The position numbers and the translations under genes were made by a program. From assembly GCA_903907665.1 (NCBI GenBank), contig CAIVOW010000146.1, positions 1 to 15,923 of the forward strand: a DNA stretch of 15,923 nt, given 5' to 3'. Source of the DNA: an uncultured Actinomycetes bacterium. GTDB taxonomy: Bacteria > Actinomycetota > Actinomycetes > Nanopelagicales > Nanopelagicaceae. Positions 1 to 7,749 of this stretch are shown piece by piece. The notes below the pieces were generated by a model, which was not told the origin of the DNA, made no database searches, and saw only the letters and a list, made by a program, of their open reading frames with translations. Position 1 is the first letter of the stretch; each line of letters starts with the position of its first letter.

Positions 1-9
1 CAGAACGAC

Positions 10-1749
10 TTAACCAAATGTAAAAGTAAAAGCTTGTGTCCCAGCATCCTGAAACGTAAAGCCGAGAACACCTTGAGCATATTGACTTGAACTATAAATA
101 TCGTAGAGACGATCCGAGTCGACCGTGATGACACCATTTTTCACATCAGCGCCAGCCGTGGCGCCACTCAAAGGTTTACCATCGAGTGAGACAAGAACGC
201 GATCACTCGCTCCTGGTGCATGCGGCTTCAAAATCATATAGACATGATTTGCCGAGAAACTTTCGGTAATCGTGGAACCTGCCGATGCTTGGGCGTACTC
301 GTTTGTGATTATCCATGTTCCGCCGAAATCAAATCGATTGGCTGGTACTGATCGATGCGACTTCAACGAAAAAGTGCCATTGCTATTAATAGGTTGGGGG
401 AACCCAAATTGATTGCGTGAGCTACCAAAGTAAGTCTCTGGAGTTAATTGATTCGTTGGGGTTGTGTTGGGAACTCCAGTCAACGTGGTTGGAACTTTCG
501 CCCCACTTTGTGTCAATAAAAGCTGGATTGCCTTTTCCATTTCATCGTACTGGCCTTCACCAAAATCTGCTCGTCGAATATTTCCGTTAGCGTCAATCAA
601 GTATTCAGCTGGCCAATATTGATTGTTATAGGCGTTCCAAATACTGAGGCTATTATCTTGAACAACTGGATACTTAATGTTGAATCGAGCAATTGCTGCT
701 AGGACATTGCCCTTATCTTGTTCAAATGCGAATTCAGGAGAGTGCACTCCGATTACTTCAAAACCGTAAGGATGGTATTTGTTGTACCAGGAGGTGACGT
801 GGGGTAGCGTTCGAATGCAATTAATGCATGTGTAAGTCCAGAAATCTACGAGAACAACTTTGCCTTTGAGAGATGAAAGAGTGACTGGTTTGGCTGGATT
901 CAACCAATCTGTTCCACCATCGAATCCGGCCGCCGGTGTATTGACGTTAAAAAGACGTGAATTATTTATAGTCGCTTGGCCACTCACGATACGATTTTTT
1001 AATTTTGCTAACGCGTTTGAAACGCTCTTTGTGCTCTCGATCTTGGTGAGTGAGCTGCTATAGGAAGGAATTGCGTTGAGCAGTTTCGCTTCTAGCGTCT
1101 TGTCGTAGTTTGTCGAGATAGCGATCGCAGTAAGAATCAGGACGACCCCAGCTGCAATTTGAATCTTGCCCGTGTATTTAGATAGACGCCTTGAACGAGC
1201 AAGGAGATTTTGACCGCCGACTGCAAAGCCAAAGAGTGGAATCGATACACCCGTGACGTAAAACAAAGTCACGATAACAACTTGGAATGAAACTTTATTG
1301 GTTGCAGCAAGAGTGGCAATTGATGCCAGAATTGGTCCGCTACATGGAGCCCACACAATTCCAAGTGCTAAGCCTGTAATGAAACCGCCACTGAAATCAC
1401 TCCTATTATTTTTGCCAACATTTCCAAACCTGCCTGAAAGTCGGCTAATTCGCGTCTCAAGCCATTGTGATGCTTTGGGAATGACCATCGATACGCCAAG
1501 TAGAACGAGTACAACGACGGCGACCTTGCGAAGCACGTTGGGATTTAAGCCAAGTGAACTCTCTAACACTGAGATAGAAAGCGTCAGGATTGTGAAAGAG
1601 AGCGCAACTCCGACAGTAATACCAAGTGGACGTCGCTTACTTTTAGATTGAGTTACATCGGCTAGAACTATGGGAAGAAGTGGCCAGATACATGGTGCCA
1701 AAATCGTGAGCAACCCAGAAAGGAATGCAACGCTATAAAGAATGATCAT
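10..1749 (-). CDS. dipZ: DipZ-type protein: CcdA membrane domain fused to thioredoxin and a C-terminal beta domain
   Basis: Predicted to carry electrons from the cytoplasm across the membrane to extracytoplasmic thiols, for disulfide reduction or cytochrome c maturation. Of 579 residues, 1-215 form a CcdA-like membrane domain with its two conserved cysteines in LAPCIWP (C20) and WAPCSGP (C136). Residues about 270-412 are a TlpA/thioredoxin fold with the active site CINC (C308, C311) inside FWTYTCINCIRTLPH and a cis-Pro in YWPAEYLID (P380). Residues about 430-579 are a beta-rich domain opening with TPETYFG, as in mycobacterial DipZ; the family calls it carbohydrate-binding-like. All four redox cysteines are present. 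The ATG at 1749 has AGAGGA a few bases upstream, so it is probably translated from the dcp mRNA 34 bp upstream. It is shorter than the roughly 695-residue M. tuberculosis DipZ (length from memory). Family assignment is strong; the redox partner is unknown. Confidence 0.93.
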   Translation of the reverse strand: MIILYSVAFLSGLLTILAPCIWPLLPIVLADVTQSKSKRRPLGITVGVALSFTILTLSISVLESSLGLNPNVLRKVAVVVLVLLGVSMVIPKASQWLETRISRLSGRFGNVGKNNRSDFSGGFITGLALGIVWAPCSGPILASIATLAATNKVSFQVVIVTLFYVTGVSIPLFGFAVGGQNLLARSRRLSKYTGKIQIAAGVVLILTAIAISTNYDKTLEAKLLNAIPSYSSSLTKIESTKSVSNALAKLKNRIVSGQATINNSRLFNVNTPAAGFDGGTDWLNPAKPVTLSSLKGKVVLVDFWTYTCINCIRTLPHVTSWYNKYHPYGFEVIGVHSPEFAFEQDKGNVLAAIARFNIKYPVVQDNSLSIWNAYNNQYWPAEYLIDANGNIRRADFGEGQYDEMEKAIQLLLTQSGAKVPTTLTGVPNTTPTNQLTPETYFGSSRNQFGFPQPINSNGTFSLKSHRSVPANRFDFGGTWIITNEYAQASAGSTITESFSANHVYMILKPHAPGASDRVLVSLDGKPLSGATAGADVKNGVITVDSDRLYDIYSSSQYAQGVLGFTFQDAGTQAFTFTFG

Positions 1750-1765
1750 TATTCCTCTGCTGTGC

Positions 1766-1796
1766 TTAAGCCCTTATTAAGGGCTAGTTAAGCCCT
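1766..1796. repeat. Palindrome and direct-repeat cluster in the dcp-dipZ gap
   Basis: A perfect 17-base inverted repeat, AGCCCTTATTAAGGGCT (1769-1785), overlaps the dcp stop codon (1784-1786). The arm TTAAGCCCT occurs at 1766-1774 and again at 1788-1796, so the middle arm can pair with either neighbour, giving two mutually exclusive stem-loops. No T-run follows on either strand, so this is not a standard intrinsic terminator. It may be an mRNA processing or stability element, or an attenuator between dcp and dipZ. Confidence 0.5.
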
Positions 1797-3820
1797 CTGC
1801 GCTTGAGAAGTGGTTCAATCGTTGCTTCGCGACCGCGGAAGTTTTTAAACATCTGCATTGAGTCAATCGAGCCACCGCGTGAAAGAAGTTGAGTGCGGAA
1901 ATGATCGCCATTGGCGCGCGTTAAGCCACCGTTCTCTTTAAACCAATCAACTGATTCTGCATCCAATATTTCAGACCAGATATAGCCGTAATAGCTTGCT
2001 GAATATCCGCCAGCAAAGATATGCCCAAAGTAGGTTGTTCGATAACGAGTAGGAACTGGAGCAAAATCTAGACCGTAATCCTGGATGGCTTTCTTTTCGA
2101 ATTCAACGACGTCACCAATTGGTTGACCGGCTTCAATTTCATGCCATGCTAAATCTAAAATTGCCGCAGCAAGATAACTCGTTGTCGCATGACCTTCATT
2201 AAATGCTTTTGCAGCTTCTAGGTTATCAATCCACTCTTGAGGTAACTTTTCGCCTGTCTCAAAGTGACGTGCATAGTTCTGCACAACTTCGGGCCAGAGG
2301 ATCCACATTTCATTCACTTGCGAAGGAAATTCTACGAAATCCCGTTCAACGTTAGTACCAGAAGTACGAATGTATGTGCCTTGCGAGAGCAGCCCATGCA
2401 GCGCGTGCCCAAATTCGTGGAACAAAGTAGTGATCTCATCAAAAGTCAGCAGCGTCAATTGTCCTGCTGGCGGCTTTGGAATGTTTAGATTATTCACAAC
2501 GATAGGCAGTTGATTGAACAGGAAATTCTGATCAACCAAGTTATTCATCCAGGCCCCGCCGTGCTTTGAATCACGGGTATAAAAATCACCAATGAAGAGG
2601 CCTAGCTTCGACCCATCCTCATTAAATACTTCATAGGCGAGGGCGTCGGGATGATACGTAACCAAGTCTTTGCGTTCTTTAAACGAGATACCAAAGAGTT
2701 TGTTGGCGGCAAAAAAGACTCCATCATTTAGCACGCGTTGTAATTCAAAGTAAGGTCGCATTGCAGTTGTATCAACGTTGTATTTAGCTAGGCGAACTTT
2801 TTCTGTATAAAAGTCCCAATCCCAAGACTCAAGCGTGAATTGATCACCGATAGCAGCTTGCAAGTCTGCTGCTTCGGCTTTGGCATTTCGAACAGCGGCT
2901 GGTGCGATCTGGCGCAGCATTTTATGAACGTTCTCTGGGCTCTTAGCAGTCGATGTTTGTAGGGAATATTGCGCGTATGTCTTAACTCCAAAAAGCTTGG
3001 CACTTTCTGCCCGTAGCTTTACCATCTCGACCAGAATTTTCTTGGTGTCATTCTCATTGTCACGATTGGCCTTGATCAGTGAGTTTTCCATAATTTTCTT
3101 ACGCAGATTTCGATTGGTGAGCGAAGCCAGGGCCGGGTTTCCACTGTAATTAACGGCGCCGATTAAATATTTACCTTCTAGGCCACGATCCTTAGCCGCA
3201 GCAGCGTATGCCGCAATTTCGTTTTCGCTCAGACCATCAAGTTCATCCAACGAATCAACAACCACCCCAAGATCATTGCTATCTGCAAGAACGCTTTTAT
3301 CGAATTGTGTTTGAAGCTTAGAAAGTTGCTCATTTATTCCCTTAAGAGTTTCGCGTTGCGACTCTGTGAGGTGAGCGCCAGCGTGAATGAAATCTGTATG
3401 GTATTTATCTAAAAGATTGGCATCTTCATCATTTAGTTTTAACGTAGCTCTTGCGTCATACAGTTTTTTAATTCTAGAAAATAGTGCAGGATTAAGTTTG
3501 ATAGCGTCTGAATGCGCTGCAAGCTTTGGCGCCATCTCTTCTTCAATTGCAATAAGGGAATCACTTGTGTCGCTGGATGACTTGTTGTAGAAAACCAAGA
3601 GCATACGAGAAAGTAGTTGGCCACTCTTTTCAAGGGCAACCAAAGTGTTCTCGAAAGTGGGTTCACCAGAGGCGATGATTGCCTCGACTTCAGCCAATTG
3701 TTGCTCGCATCCAGCATAAAAAGCTGGCAGATAATGCTCTTCTTTAATCAAGGCAAATGGAGGTAACTCGTATTCGAGTGTGCTTCGAAGGGCAAAGGGA
3801 TTTGAAGTGTCGATGGCCAT
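1784..3820 (-). CDS. dcp: M3 family zinc metallopeptidase (peptidyl-dipeptidase Dcp / oligopeptidase A type)
   Basis: Cytoplasmic zinc peptidase expected to trim short peptides, recycling products of proteases or imported peptides. The 678-residue length matches Dcp/PrlC enzymes. The N-terminus (NPFALRS followed by PPFALIKEEHYLPAF) is the usual family opening, and there is no signal peptide. The zinc motif is HEFGH (468-472), with the third ligand Glu in DFVEFPSQ (about E497). The C-terminal catalytic-lid segment FGHIFAGGYSASYYGY (about 598-613) contains the conserved His and Tyr residues. The ATG at 3820 agrees with the family N-terminus and has no Shine-Dalgarno sequence; instead TAGACT lies six bases upstream, suggesting a leaderless mRNA. 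dipZ follows 34 bp downstream. Dcp and OpdA are hard to separate by eye, so the symbol is tentative while the family is near certain. Confidence 0.93.
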   Translation of the reverse strand: MAIDTSNPFALRSTLEYELPPFALIKEEHYLPAFYAGCEQQLAEVEAIIASGEPTFENTLVALEKSGQLLSRMLLVFYNKSSSDTSDSLIAIEEEMAPKLAAHSDAIKLNPALFSRIKKLYDARATLKLNDEDANLLDKYHTDFIHAGAHLTESQRETLKGINEQLSKLQTQFDKSVLADSNDLGVVVDSLDELDGLSENEIAAYAAAAKDRGLEGKYLIGAVNYSGNPALASLTNRNLRKKIMENSLIKANRDNENDTKKILVEMVKLRAESAKLFGVKTYAQYSLQTSTAKSPENVHKMLRQIAPAAVRNAKAEAADLQAAIGDQFTLESWDWDFYTEKVRLAKYNVDTTAMRPYFELQRVLNDGVFFAANKLFGISFKERKDLVTYHPDALAYEVFNEDGSKLGLFIGDFYTRDSKHGGAWMNNLVDQNFLFNQLPIVVNNLNIPKPPAGQLTLLTFDEITTLFHEFGHALHGLLSQGTYIRTSGTNVERDFVEFPSQVNEMWILWPEVVQNYARHFETGEKLPQEWIDNLEAAKAFNEGHATTSYLAAAILDLAWHEIEAGQPIGDVVEFEKKAIQDYGLDFAPVPTRYRTTYFGHIFAGGYSASYYGYIWSEILDAESVDWFKENGGLTRANGDHFRTQLLSRGGSIDSMQMFKNFRGREATIEPLLKRRGLN

Positions 3821-3826
3821 TTCTAA

Positions 3827-3832
3827 AGTCTA
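3827..3832 (-). promoter_or_regulatory. Predicted -10 box of a leaderless dcp transcript
   Basis: On the minus strand TAGACT is followed by six bases (TTAGAA) and then the dcp ATG. That places the expected transcription start at or next to the A of the start codon. A loose -35 match (TTGCTT, 3853-3848) lies 15 bases upstream. The same box-to-start spacing recurs at 3862, 8862 and 9736-9741. Confidence 0.5.
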
Positions 3833-3861
3833 GTTGCATTCCTTTCGAAGCAAGTAGCCTC

Positions 3862-3867
3862 TAGAAT
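3862..3867 (+). promoter_or_regulatory. Predicted -10 box of a leaderless potA/pot operon transcript
   Basis: TAGAAT is followed by AAAATC and then the GTG start of potA, so the mRNA probably begins at the start codon. No Shine-Dalgarno sequence is visible. TTGCAT at 3834-3839 is a possible -35, but the 22-base spacing is too long, so the -35 is unclear. Together with the dcp box this makes a compact divergent promoter region within 53 bp. Confidence 0.5.
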
Positions 3868-3873
3868 AAAATC

Positions 3874-4842
3874 GTGCCAATTGCGATACGCCTTTCCAAG
3901 GTAGCCAAGAATTTTGGGGAAGTTCGAGCCGTAGATGGCGTTGATTTGGAGATCGCTCACGGTGAATTCTTTGCAATGCTCGGCCCTAGCGGTTCTGGTA
4001 AGACAACTGTGCTTCGCATGATTGCCGGATTTGAATTGCCAGATGCTGGAACAATAGAAATTGATGGCGTCGATGTCAGTCGTACTCCTCCTTTCAATCG
4101 TGATGTAAATACAGTTTTCCAGGACTATGCACTCTTTCCACATATGTCAGTTCTTGAAAATGTCGAATATGGACTCAAAGTTAAAAAAATTGGTAAAGAG
4201 GAACGCCTTATTCGCGCGCAAAAAGCGCTTGATCGAGTCAAGCTCAATGGGTATGAAGCGCGTAAACCATCCCAACTTTCTGGTGGACAGCGCCAACGAG
4301 TAGCCCTTGCACGCGCGCTTGTGAATGAACCAAAAGTACTTTTGCTCGATGAGCCGTTAGGTGCACTAGATTTAAAATTACGCCATGAGATGCAGATTGA
4401 ATTAAAGGAACTACAGCGAGACATCGGTATCACTTTTATTTTTGTTACTCATGATCAAGAAGAAGCCCTGACGATGGCTGATCGAATTGCAGTTTTCAAT
4501 TCTGGAAATATTGTACAAATGGGAACCCCTCGAGAGATTTATGAGGAGCCAAATTCTGAATTTGTGGCTGGCTTTGTTGGAATATCTAATTTGATTCATC
4601 AGGCTGGATCTGTCATAAGTATCCGACCAGAAAAGATTAAATTGGGCCGCCAGTTCGATCGCGTGTTAACGGGCGCTGTCTCAAATGTAATGTTTCTCGG
4701 GGCAATAACTCGCGTTGATGTGAATATAGGTTCAGATACATTAAGTATCTTGATTGAAAACGATGGAATCCAGAAGTTACCAAATCTGGGTGAAAACGTT
4801 GAGATTTCCTGGGATTCGAAATACGAATCTCGGGTTGGTTGA
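3874..4842 (+). CDS. potA: ABC importer ATP-binding subunit, spermidine/putrescine (PotA) type
   Basis: Energises import by the adjacent PotB/PotC permeases from the cytoplasmic face. Of 322 residues, the ABC ATPase domain spans about 4-235: Walker A GPSGSGKT (37-44), Q-loop Gln (Q83, VFQDYALFPH), signature LSGGQ (135-139), Walker B VLLLDE (155-160) and switch His in VTHDQEEA (H193). All catalytic residues are intact. A short TOBE-like C-terminal domain (about 245-318) has the IRPEKIKL segment typical of PotA/CysA-type ATPases, and the protein is shorter than E. coli PotA. The GTG start is supported by the TAGAAT box six bases upstream and by the family N-terminus. It is first in a potA-D-B-C order, 39 bp before potD. 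The importer class is certain. Polyamine specificity is inferred from COG0687-type binding protein and permease similarity. Confidence 0.9.
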   Translation: MPIAIRLSKVAKNFGEVRAVDGVDLEIAHGEFFAMLGPSGSGKTTVLRMIAGFELPDAGTIEIDGVDVSRTPPFNRDVNTVFQDYALFPHMSVLENVEYGLKVKKIGKEERLIRAQKALDRVKLNGYEARKPSQLSGGQRQRVALARALVNEPKVLLLDEPLGALDLKLRHEMQIELKELQRDIGITFIFVTHDQEEALTMADRIAVFNSGNIVQMGTPREIYEEPNSEFVAGFVGISNLIHQAGSVISIRPEKIKLGRQFDRVLTGAVSNVMFLGAITRVDVNIGSDTLSILIENDGIQKLPNLGENVEISWDSKYESRVG

Positions 4843-4849
4843 AAAACCA
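4836..4849 (+). other. Small GAAA-loop hairpin at the potA stop codon
   Basis: TGGTT-GAAA-AACCA forms a perfect 5-bp stem closed by a GNRA-type tetraloop and overlaps the potA TGA (4840-4842). It sits just before the strong potD ribosome-binding site. It could mark an mRNA cleavage or stability point that lets the binding protein be made in excess, as is usual for importers. The stem is short, so function is speculative. Confidence 0.3.
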
Positions 4850-4865
4850 CGTTGGCTAAAAATCT

Positions 4866-4873
4866 AGGAGAGG
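4866..4873 (+). promoter_or_regulatory. Strong ribosome-binding site deciding the potD start
   Basis: AGGAGAGG followed by TGAT is a near-complete complement to the 16S rRNA 3' end. It lies 8 bases before the ATG at 4882 and only 2 bases before the ATG at 4876. It excludes the longer TTG start at 4852, whose coding region would cover this site. It is the strongest such site in the pot operon, consistent with high binding-protein synthesis. Confidence 0.65.
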
Positions 4874-4881
4874 TGATGAGA

Positions 4882-6057
4882 ATGCGATCAAAGAAATATG
4901 TAGTAATAGTCGGTGCTTTAGCTGCGCTCGGATTGGCAGTTGCAAGTGCAACATCGACCATGGCTGCTTCTGTTCCAAATGTTGCGATGGCTAAATCTCT
5001 CGGCAAAGGCGAAGGTGCACTTAACCTGATCGTTTGGGCCGGATATGCTGAAAATGGAAGCAACGACAAGACTGTTGACTGGGTTAACCCATTTACCAAG
5101 GCAACGGGATGCAAAGTAAATGCAAAGACAGCTGGAACTTCTGATGAGATGGTTTCATTGATGAAGACCGGGGGATACGACGGAGTTTCTGCATCTGGTG
5201 ATGGTTCACTTCGTATGATCTATGGTGGCCAAGTTGCTCCGGTGAATACCGCACTTGTCCCTAACTACAAAACTATTTCTCCATTCCTGAAGAACCAAAA
5301 GTGGAATTCTGTTAACGGAACCATGTATGGAGTTCCTCATGGTTGGGGCGCGAACGTTCTTGCATACAATTCAGCAAAGGTGAAGACACCAACTTCTTGG
5401 TCTGCTGTATTTGATGCTAATTCACCATACAAGGGCAAGATCACTGCGTATGACTCACCAATTTATATTGCAGATGCTGCGATGTATCTCATGTCTACTC
5501 AACCAAAGCTTGGAATTAAAAATCCTTATGCGTTGGATAAGACACAGCTAGATGCCGCAACTGCCTTGCTTAAGGTGCAGAAGAAGAACATTGGCGAATA
5601 TTGGTCTGACTACACCAAGTCCGTTCAATCATTTGAATCTTCCAACACCCTTCTTGGATCCTCATGGCAGGTTATCGCTAACACCATTAATGGCGGTGGA
5701 AAAGTGAAGATTTCATCCACCGTTCCTAAAGAGGGAGCAACTGGCTGGTCAGATACGTGGATGATTTCATCTAAGGCCAAGCATCCTTCATGCATGTACC
5801 AATGGATGAACTGGATTACATCTCCAACAGTTAACGCACAAGTTGCTGAGTACTTCGGTGAAGCCCCATCCCAAACACTTTCTTGCACAAAGACCGCTGA
5901 TAAGAATTTCTGTTCTACTTATCACGCTACAGATGCGGCATATGCAAAGAAGATTTGGTACTGGACTACTCCAACAGTTGACTGTTTGGATGGTCGCGGA
6001 AAGATCTGTACCGACTATGCAGCATGGACTCAAGCCTGGACTTCTGTAAAGGGCTAG
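4882..6057 (+). CDS. potD: Secreted ABC importer solute-binding protein, PotD-like (polyamine family)
   Basis: Captures the solute outside the membrane and delivers it to PotB/PotC. The chosen start gives 391 residues; ATG 4876 is an alternative, and TTG 4852 is unlikely. Residues 1-29 form a Sec signal peptide: RSKK, a hydrophobic core VVIVGALAALGLAV, then an Ala-rich cleavage region around STMAAS. PotD/COG0687 landmarks are GWGANVLAYN (mid-protein), SPYKGKITAYDSP (D191) and VPKEGATGWSDTW (D291, aligned by eye with the ligand-binding Asp region of PotD). No lipobox Cys follows the signal; the first Cys is C77. Six cysteines (77, 304, 335, 344, 368, 376) suggest disulfides. Lys is mostly AAG, unlike neighbouring genes, which may reflect high expression. 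The exact ligand cannot be read from sequence. Confidence 0.88.
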   Translation: MRSKKYVVIVGALAALGLAVASATSTMAASVPNVAMAKSLGKGEGALNLIVWAGYAENGSNDKTVDWVNPFTKATGCKVNAKTAGTSDEMVSLMKTGGYDGVSASGDGSLRMIYGGQVAPVNTALVPNYKTISPFLKNQKWNSVNGTMYGVPHGWGANVLAYNSAKVKTPTSWSAVFDANSPYKGKITAYDSPIYIADAAMYLMSTQPKLGIKNPYALDKTQLDAATALLKVQKKNIGEYWSDYTKSVQSFESSNTLLGSSWQVIANTINGGGKVKISSTVPKEGATGWSDTWMISSKAKHPSCMYQWMNWITSPTVNAQVAEYFGEAPSQTLSCTKTADKNFCSTYHATDAAYAKKIWYWTTPTVDCLDGRGKICTDYAAWTQAWTSVKG

Positions 6058-6058
6058 C

Positions 6059-6934
6059 TTGAAATCTAATCGCCTCAATACCTGGCTTTATCGCCATAGC
6101 GGAGCGCGGGCGGCACTATTACTAGTGCTGCCTGTGCTCTGGCTAGCGATTGCGTATCTGGGCTCTCTCGGAGTGATGCTCGTTTCTAGTCTCTGGAGCG
6201 TTGATTCATTCACGGGAAATATTGTTCATCAGTTTTCGCTTTCTAATTTCCACCAACTTATTTCGCAAAAGGTTTATAGCACGATTGCAATTCGTTCAAT
6301 CTCAGTCGCAGTTATCGTCACCATTATTGACGGATTGCTTGCAATCCCAATTGCGCTCTTTATCGCAAAAGTTTTGCGACCTAGATTTAGAAGTGTCGTT
6401 ATAGCACTTGTGCTAGTCCCACTTTGGGCTAGCTATCTAGTTAAGACATATGCCTGGCGCAGTATGTTTTCAGATGGCGGCGTTATCTCGTGGGCCTTTA
6501 AACCACTTAAACATCTTGGTATTTCAAGTCCAGGTTTCGGGCTGGTTGCCACAACAATAACGTTGGCTTATCTGTGGTTGCCGTACATGATTCTTCCAAT
6601 CTATGCCGGACTTGAGCGGCTACCTAATTCACTTTTAGAAGCATCTAGTGATTTAGGAGCTCCAGCATTCACTACATTTAAATCGATTATTTTGCCCATT
6701 ATTTATCCGGCCATTATTGCTGGTTCGATTTTTACTTTCTCACTTTCACTTGGAGATTACATCGTCGTAAAAATTGTTGGTGGAACTAGCCAGCTTGTTG
6801 CTAATGTGATTGCCGACAACGTTGGAACAGCGGGCAATCTTCCGTTTGCTGCAGCAATGGCGCTCCTACCGATAGTCACGATCTTGGGCTATCTTTTTGC
6901 GGTCCGCCGTTCTGGTGCATTGGAGAATTTCTAA
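6059..6934 (+). CDS. potB: ABC importer permease, PotB type
   Basis: One of two membrane subunits forming the translocation channel. Its 291 residues hold about six membrane helices (roughly 18-45, 80-103, 112-133, 160-183, 212-236 and 262-283). The EAA loop contacting the ATPase is EASSDLGAPAFTTFKSIILP (194-213), with conserved E, A, G and the terminal LP. TTYAW-type and LWLPYMILPIYAGLERLP-type segments match PotB/PotH permeases. The start is TTG, supported by AAGGG (ending 6053) five bases upstream, within the end of potD, so the two genes are translationally close (one base between stop and start). It overlaps potC by one base. Assignment to the PotB half rather than a generic Fe/thiamine permease rests on the operon and is a little less certain than the family. 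Confidence 0.88.
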   Translation: MKSNRLNTWLYRHSGARAALLLVLPVLWLAIAYLGSLGVMLVSSLWSVDSFTGNIVHQFSLSNFHQLISQKVYSTIAIRSISVAVIVTIIDGLLAIPIALFIAKVLRPRFRSVVIALVLVPLWASYLVKTYAWRSMFSDGGVISWAFKPLKHLGISSPGFGLVATTITLAYLWLPYMILPIYAGLERLPNSLLEASSDLGAPAFTTFKSIILPIIYPAIIAGSIFTFSLSLGDYIVVKIVGGTSQLVANVIADNVGTAGNLPFAAAMALLPIVTILGYLFAVRRSGALENF

Positions 6935-7749
6935 TGTATTTATCAATCAGAGCCAGGCGAGCACTTGCATTTCTTACCTTTGGCACTTTGGCATTTATCT
7001 ATATTCCATTGATTGTTGTTGCGCTTAATTCATTCAATCCATCTAGAACTTTTTCATGGCCCCCACAATCTCTTTCTACTATTTGGTGGAGCCGGCTTGG
7101 TGAGAGCAAAGGCGTACTTCCAGCCATCTTCTCGTCGATAAAAGTTGGCTTAGGAGCAACGGCGATATCACTAGTTTTAGGTAGCTGTATAGCTTTTGCG
7201 GTATCTCGATATAGGTTCTACGGAAAAAATACCCTGTCCTTGCTGGTGATTTTCCCTATCGCGCTTCCTGGAATTATTACTGGAATAGCTTTGAACACGA
7301 CATTCCATACTCTATTAGATCCACTGGGTAAGGAACTGGCGCTGTGGACCGTCATTGTCGGACATGCAACTTTTTGTATTGTTGTGGTCTATAACAATGT
7401 TTTGGCACGTTTGAGACGCTTAGGACAAAGTCTAGAAGAAGCATCGCAAGATCTTGGCGCAAATATTTTTCAGACATTTCGCTACATCACATTTCCACTC
7501 GTTCGGTCTGCGCTGATGGCCGGTGGGCTACTGGCTTTTGCACTTTCATTCGATGAGATTGTGGTGACTACCTTTACGGCAGGTCCGGGTACCGAGACGC
7601 TCCCTCAATGGATCTTTAATAATCTTTTTCGCCCTAACCAAGCTCCTATAGTGAACGTGGTTGCAACAATGTTGATTGTGCTATTTATTTTCCCAGTATG
7701 GCTAAGTCAGAGAATGTCCCAGGACGGCTCGGCTGGCGGACGTTTGTAA
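6934..7749 (+). CDS. potC: ABC importer permease, PotC type
   Basis: Second channel subunit, pairing with PotB. Its 271 residues have about six helices starting near residue 10. The EAA loop is EEASQDLGANIFQTFRYITF (168-187), followed by P188. The later segment ALSFDEIVVTTF plus TETLPQWIFN is the characteristic PotC/PotI signature. The ATG shares its A with the potB stop (TAATG), and GGAGA at 6922-6926 supplies a ribosome-binding site seven bases upstream. The gene ends the operon. Its TAA (7747-7749) is immediately followed by the stop of the convergent FUSC gene, leaving no room for a terminator between them. Confidence 0.9.
   Translation: MYLSIRARRALAFLTFGTLAFIYIPLIVVALNSFNPSRTFSWPPQSLSTIWWSRLGESKGVLPAIFSSIKVGLGATAISLVLGSCIAFAVSRYRFYGKNTLSLLVIFPIALPGIITGIALNTTFHTLLDPLGKELALWTVIVGHATFCIVVVYNNVLARLRRLGQSLEEASQDLGANIFQTFRYITFPLVRSALMAGGLLAFALSFDEIVVTTFTAGPGTETLPQWIFNNLFRPNQAPIVNVVATMLIVLFIFPVWLSQRMSQDGSAGGRL

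Noticed and set aside
3823..4143. 106-codon minus-strand frame upstream of dcp
   Set aside because: It is antisense to the start of potA, shows no family resemblance and would occupy the divergent promoter region.
4852..4881. TTG start for the PotD-like protein
   Set aside because: It would put ten extra residues before the signal peptide and bury the strong ribosome-binding site (4866-4873) inside the coding region. ATG 4882 is better placed.
4599..5114. 171-codon minus-strand frame over the potA-potD junction
   Set aside because: It lies antisense to two clear pot genes, resembles no known family and has low-complexity Ala/Ser/Pro content typical of a shadow frame.
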